From contig DULL01000034.1 in the NCBI GenBank assembly GCA_012840395.1, positions 1 to 64,000 on the forward strand: DNA of 64,000 nucleotides, written 5' to 3'. Of the stretch, positions 60,825-64,000 are shown piece by piece. Source of the stretch: Clostridiaceae bacterium. Lineage in GTDB: Bacteria > Bacillota > Clostridia > Acetivibrionales > DULL01. The first letter of the stretch is position 1, and each line of letters opens with the position of its first letter. A model generated the notes under the pieces. It was not told the DNA's origin and did not search any database. It saw only the letters and a program-made list of their open reading frames with translations. The position numbers and the translations under genes are program-made.

Positions 60825-63236
60825 ATGAAAATGAACACTTTAGAATACGGAAAAAACAGAAATTTTGAGAGTATCGCAGTTAGTTCTAAAGCAAACAAAC
60901 GTCTGAGCTTAAGGATTACAGGAAAGGATTTATTATTAATGATTTCAGCATTTCTAATGGGAAGAACACCAATAGCCGCAGAAGCGTTACCACTTGGGGT
61001 TATTTTTTTTACCTCATCACGCAGGCAGGATATTAATAGATTTTTCCTTGCAATAATGATTTCTATAGGAATGCTTGCAGGGGGAAAAGGCAGACAGGTG
61101 TTTACTGCGCTTGCAGGTATAATACTTTTCAGCTTCTTTTCATTATTTATTAAGTGGGAAAAATCTAAAAAGGGATATATTTACTCTATTCTTGCATCTG
61201 TGAGTATACTAATTCCTCAAATAATTTATATATATTCACAGGGATTTCTGCTATATGATTTGCTAATGGCTTTATTATGTGGAGTAGCAGCATTTTTTCT
61301 TAATCATATCTTTAAGAACGCCTTTGATATTATAGAAAATATTAGCAGTAGTAGAATATTTAAGGGTGAAGAAATCATATATGTTGCTATTTTAGGTGTA
61401 TTAGTATTTTCAGGATTAAGCGGTATAAAATTATTGGGCTTTTCCTTGGACAATATAATATGCATACTTTTTTTGCTTATGATGTGCTATAAATTTGGCG
61501 GTGTTATCGGTGCAGCAGTTGGACTGGTTTTCGGATTAATAACGGTTATCACTACAGATATTACGCCAATGGCAATAGGTTCATATGCTATTTGCGGGCT
61601 ACTTTCTGGTTTGTTTAATAAGATGGGCAAAGTAGGTTCAAGCCTTGGCTTTGTGATAGGAAACACGCTGCTGACAGTCTATTTGAGTGGATCTGCTCAT
61701 GCACTGAGTTTTCTAAAAGATCTTGTAGCAGCAACAGGTTTATTTCTGGTACTTCCTGTTAGATTTATTGAAAATCTGGTTATTCCATTTAAATCTGCAT
61801 ATACATTAAATGAAGGCAGTCTGGGTTATGAAATGCGCATCAGGGAGGCTACTGTGGACAAGCTCAATAAATATGCCAGCGCTTTTAGAGAAATGTCAAA
61901 AACTTTTGATGAAATCTCTGATTTAAAAACTACAATAGATAAGGAAGATTTATCTGCAATGTTTGACAGGGTAGCAGAAAAGGTATGCAAAGATTGCAGC
62001 CTTTGCAGGCACTGTTGGGACAGAAATTTTTACAGTACATACCAAGTTCTCTTTAAGATTATTGATGCCCTGGACAGTAAAGGAAGAATTAGTGAAGAAG
62101 ATATACCACAATACTTTATTGACCGGTGTGAAAGGATACAGGAATTTGTAGAAGCAGTAAATAATACCTTTGAAATATTTAAGGTTGATCTGGTATGGAA
62201 AAATAGGATTGGAGAAAGCAGGGGACTTATATCACAGCAATTGTTTGGCCTTTCCAGAATCATTGAAAATTTATCCTCTGAAATTGCTTCAGACATTCAT
62301 TTTAAAAAGGATTTGGAAGAAGCCATTGCTAAAGGATTGAAGAATAGTGGAATAGTAAAGACCTGCATTGTAAATGTATTTGAAAGCAAAGGAGGCAGAT
62401 ACAATGTAGTTATATCACACAAAGGTTGTGCAGGAAAAAGGTTATGCACGACTTCAATCATCAGGCAGGTTGAGAGAATTACAGGCAGAAGGATGGCTAA
62501 AGAAAGTGAAAATTGTAAATACAATCATAAGAATGGATATTGTAATCTCAAATTGGTTGAGGAAGAGCCCTTTGGAGTTATAACAGCAGTAGCAAGGGCA
62601 CCTAAAGCAGGTTTTACAATATCAGGAGATAACTATGCTTTCTTGAATAACGGCGAGGGCAAATATTTTGTGGCACTAAGTGATGGAATGGGAACAGGTC
62701 ATAAGGCACATCTTCAGAGCAAGGCAACGGTGAATCTACTTGAACAGTTTATTGAATCTGGTTTTGACAAGGATATATCTGTAAGGCTGATAAATTCTCT
62801 ATTGTTATTGAAATCAGGAGATGATTCTTTTGCGACTATAGATTTATCTGTTATTGACCTTTATAGCGGGAATGTAGAATTTGTAAAAGTTGGAGCAGTA
62901 CCTACATTTATTAAGAAAGGAACAAAAGTTGAGATTGTAAGGTCAGCATCCCTTCCTGCTGGAATACTAAGCAATATTGAATATGAATTAATCCATAAAA
63001 ACATGGATGATGGTGATATCCTTATAATGATGACTGACGGGGTATATGATTCTTTTAAAGATGATGATAATGACAATGATAACATATTGATTGGGTATAT
63101 TCAGTCTTTAAACAGTATTAATCCACAGGAAATTGCAGATAGTATTCTTGATCAGGCATATTACAGGAGTGGGGGTACTCCTGATGATGACATGCTGGTG
63201 GTTTCAGCCAAAGTATGGAAAAAGGCAGTCAGATGA
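60825..63236 (+). CDS. spoIIE: Stage II sporulation protein E (SpoIIE) phosphatase
   Basis: Membrane PP2C phosphatase that dephosphorylates SpoIIAA to activate SigF in the forespore and takes part in septum formation. 803 residues: about ten membrane helices (about 30-320), a central regulatory region with a Cys cluster (CKDCSLCRHCW, about 387-397) and a C-terminal PP2C domain (about 590-800) with ALSDGMGTGHKA, DDSFATIDL, MTDGVYDSF and GGTPDDDMLVV as metal-binding sites. ATG with GGGGGT upstream. Full length. Confidence 0.95.
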   Translation: MKMNTLEYGKNRNFESIAVSSKANKRLSLRITGKDLLLMISAFLMGRTPIAAEALPLGVIFFTSSRRQDINRFFLAIMISIGMLAGGKGRQVFTALAGIILFSFFSLFIKWEKSKKGYIYSILASVSILIPQIIYIYSQGFLLYDLLMALLCGVAAFFLNHIFKNAFDIIENISSSRIFKGEEIIYVAILGVLVFSGLSGIKLLGFSLDNIICILFLLMMCYKFGGVIGAAVGLVFGLITVITTDITPMAIGSYAICGLLSGLFNKMGKVGSSLGFVIGNTLLTVYLSGSAHALSFLKDLVAATGLFLVLPVRFIENLVIPFKSAYTLNEGSLGYEMRIREATVDKLNKYASAFREMSKTFDEISDLKTTIDKEDLSAMFDRVAEKVCKDCSLCRHCWDRNFYSTYQVLFKIIDALDSKGRISEEDIPQYFIDRCERIQEFVEAVNNTFEIFKVDLVWKNRIGESRGLISQQLFGLSRIIENLSSEIASDIHFKKDLEEAIAKGLKNSGIVKTCIVNVFESKGGRYNVVISHKGCAGKRLCTTSIIRQVERITGRRMAKESENCKYNHKNGYCNLKLVEEEPFGVITAVARAPKAGFTISGDNYAFLNNGEGKYFVALSDGMGTGHKAHLQSKATVNLLEQFIESGFDKDISVRLINSLLLLKSGDDSFATIDLSVIDLYSGNVEFVKVGAVPTFIKKGTKVEIVRSASLPAGILSNIEYELIHKNMDDGDILIMMTDGVYDSFKDDDNDNDNILIGYIQSLNSINPQEIADSILDQAYYRSGGTPDDDMLVVSAKVWKKAVR

Positions 63237-63323
63237 AATAATATAACTTTTTTAATGATGCATAGTATATCATATTTTATCACAAACTATCTATGAGCTT
63301 ACAAGTTTTACATGGAGGGCTTT

Positions 63324-63671
63324 ATGGTAAGTAGTGGTACAAAGAGAGTAGTTGTAATTAAGGAGATACCTTCAAATATAATTGAAGAGGCAATTTTTAT
63401 TCTCAAAAATGATACAATGACTATACCTGATAAAAGTAAGGGTAGAACGGATTCTAATATAAATAAGATCCGGGAAGATTTTTTGTTCAAGGAAGCAGAG
63501 CTTATTATTAATAACTACATAAAAGAATGTAAGCTTTTAAAGGAACGTTACTCTGAAAAGGATAAAGATTTAAGTATTATTAAGAATAAGTTTTATACAG
63601 GAGTAGCTATCAATCTTGCTCTTATTGGCAGCCTTGCCCTTTTTGTATTCCTACTTCTTCAAATAATTTAG
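63324..63671 (+). CDS. Small tail-anchored hypothetical protein
   Basis: A 115-residue protein from ATG 63324, with GGAGGG 4-5 bases upstream (ATG 63312 overlaps that site). It is charged and helical for most of its length (VVVIKEIPSNIIEEAIFILKND near the start), with one C-terminal membrane helix (about 95-115, AINLALIGSLALFVFLLLQII). No family name recalled. Position just after spoIIE suggests a link with sporulation or the envelope, without proof. Confidence 0.6.
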   Translation: MVSSGTKRVVVIKEIPSNIIEEAIFILKNDTMTIPDKSKGRTDSNINKIREDFLFKEAELIINNYIKECKLLKERYSEKDKDLSIIKNKFYTGVAINLALIGSLALFVFLLLQII

Positions 63672-63851
63672 CAGCCTTCTCTTAGGGTTATTTTTTTTTG
63701 AGAACATGATATTACATCTCGGGTGAAAAGTACATGTGAATTTATTCATGATTTTTTTATAATTCATGATATAATAAATAACTATAAAGCAGTATAATTT
63801 GAAAGCAGCATTATTTATTACGATATTTGCAGGAACGGAGAAGGATATGCT

Positions 63852-64000
63852 ATGGAAAAGTTGCTGAATATTTTATTACTGCCTAAAGAATTATACAAAA
63901 AACTAACAGATAACAAATTTTCCCTTATAATGGGAATAGCAATAGTGGGACTTATAGATATGTTTTTGCCTGATGTGACAGGAACTTATACTAAATACTT
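63852..64000 (+). CDS. Partial membrane protein at the right edge
   Basis: ATG 63852 has AAGGA about six bases upstream and opens 49 codons to the window end (MEKLLNILLLPKELYKKLTD onward) with a hydrophobic stretch SLIMGIAIVGLIDMFL. The N-terminal layout resembles Yip1-type membrane proteins, but too little is visible. Confidence 0.5.
   Translation, partial: MEKLLNILLLPKELYKKLTDNKFSLIMGIAIVGLIDMFLPDVTGTYTKY

Overview
The window is a low-GC Firmicutes (class Clostridia) chromosome segment. Grounds for this are the AT-rich intergenic DNA, purine-rich ribosome-binding sites, frequent TTG starts, a Gram-positive endospore gene set (spoIIID, spoVG, spoVT, spoIIE, sigI/rsgI) and Firmicutes synteny blocks. 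A cellulolytic-cluster relative (Ruminiclostridium/Acetivibrio type) is plausible but is inference. No phage, CRISPR array or rRNA operon was seen.

Layout. 1-127: end of an insertion sequence, probably IS256 family. 177-5077: a minus-strand sugar-acid operon (FadR-type GntR regulator, URO-D-fold protein, Ldh_2 dehydrogenase, KDPG aldolase, KDG kinase) behind a consensus promoter and a palindromic operator. 5181-5444: spoIIID. 5836-11916: an accessory catabolic island with an MFS transporter, an M20 hydrolase, two diverged glucosamine-6-phosphate-isomerase-like proteins and a LacI regulator. Its main promoter is a perfect consensus with a LacI-type operator at the start site. 12252-15581: mbl, flgF/flhO, flgG/flhP and a FlgJ-like rod protein, with a SigD-type promoter. 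In Bacillus spoIIID lies directly beside mbl, so the island seems to have split an ancestral pair. 15604-16782: a phosphodiester glycosidase.

17254-23434: a compact Tad/Flp-type pilus locus (TadZ/CpaE, CpaF, TadB, TadC, Flp pilin, FHA membrane protein). 23573-25179: a DUF2089 and DUF4097/YvlB-like pair. 25186-25275: a strong palindromic repeat. 25284-33201: housekeeping genes (prfA, ZIP transporter, Sua5, arginine/tyrosine phosphatase, rpiB, upp, dCMP deaminase, TagO/WecA-like transferase, UDP-GlcNAc 2-epimerase). 33310-36602: the recR, ybaB, dnaX, SRP RNA block on the minus strand. 36853-36924: a 23-residue membrane peptide gene. Then galU, a 951-residue secreted phosphodiester glycosidase and a TtcA-like enzyme.

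42270-46640: tRNA-Pro(UGG), a HEAT-repeat membrane protein preceded by a leader peptide/hairpin, two unrecognised small proteins, a PHP hydrolase and fabZ. 46793-48211: murC. 48513-63236: the Bacillus-like block spoVG, glmU, prs, pth, mfd, a PrsA-like foldase, spoVT, sigI-rsgI and spoIIE, with SigH- and Spo0A-type control sites before spoVG and spoIIE. The right edge holds a small membrane protein and the start of another.

The strongest candidate for an undescribed system is the LacI-controlled island at 7.3-11.9 kb. It pairs an M20-type hydrolase with two tandem NagB-fold proteins that have lost different parts of the canonical active site. Second-tier candidates are the 23-residue peptide gene, the leader/hairpin before the HEAT gene, the unrecognised pair at 44.4-45.3 kb, and the RsgI with a long Asn/Lys-rich tail. 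Start codons given here often differ from the longest ORF and were chosen by ribosome-binding-site spacing.
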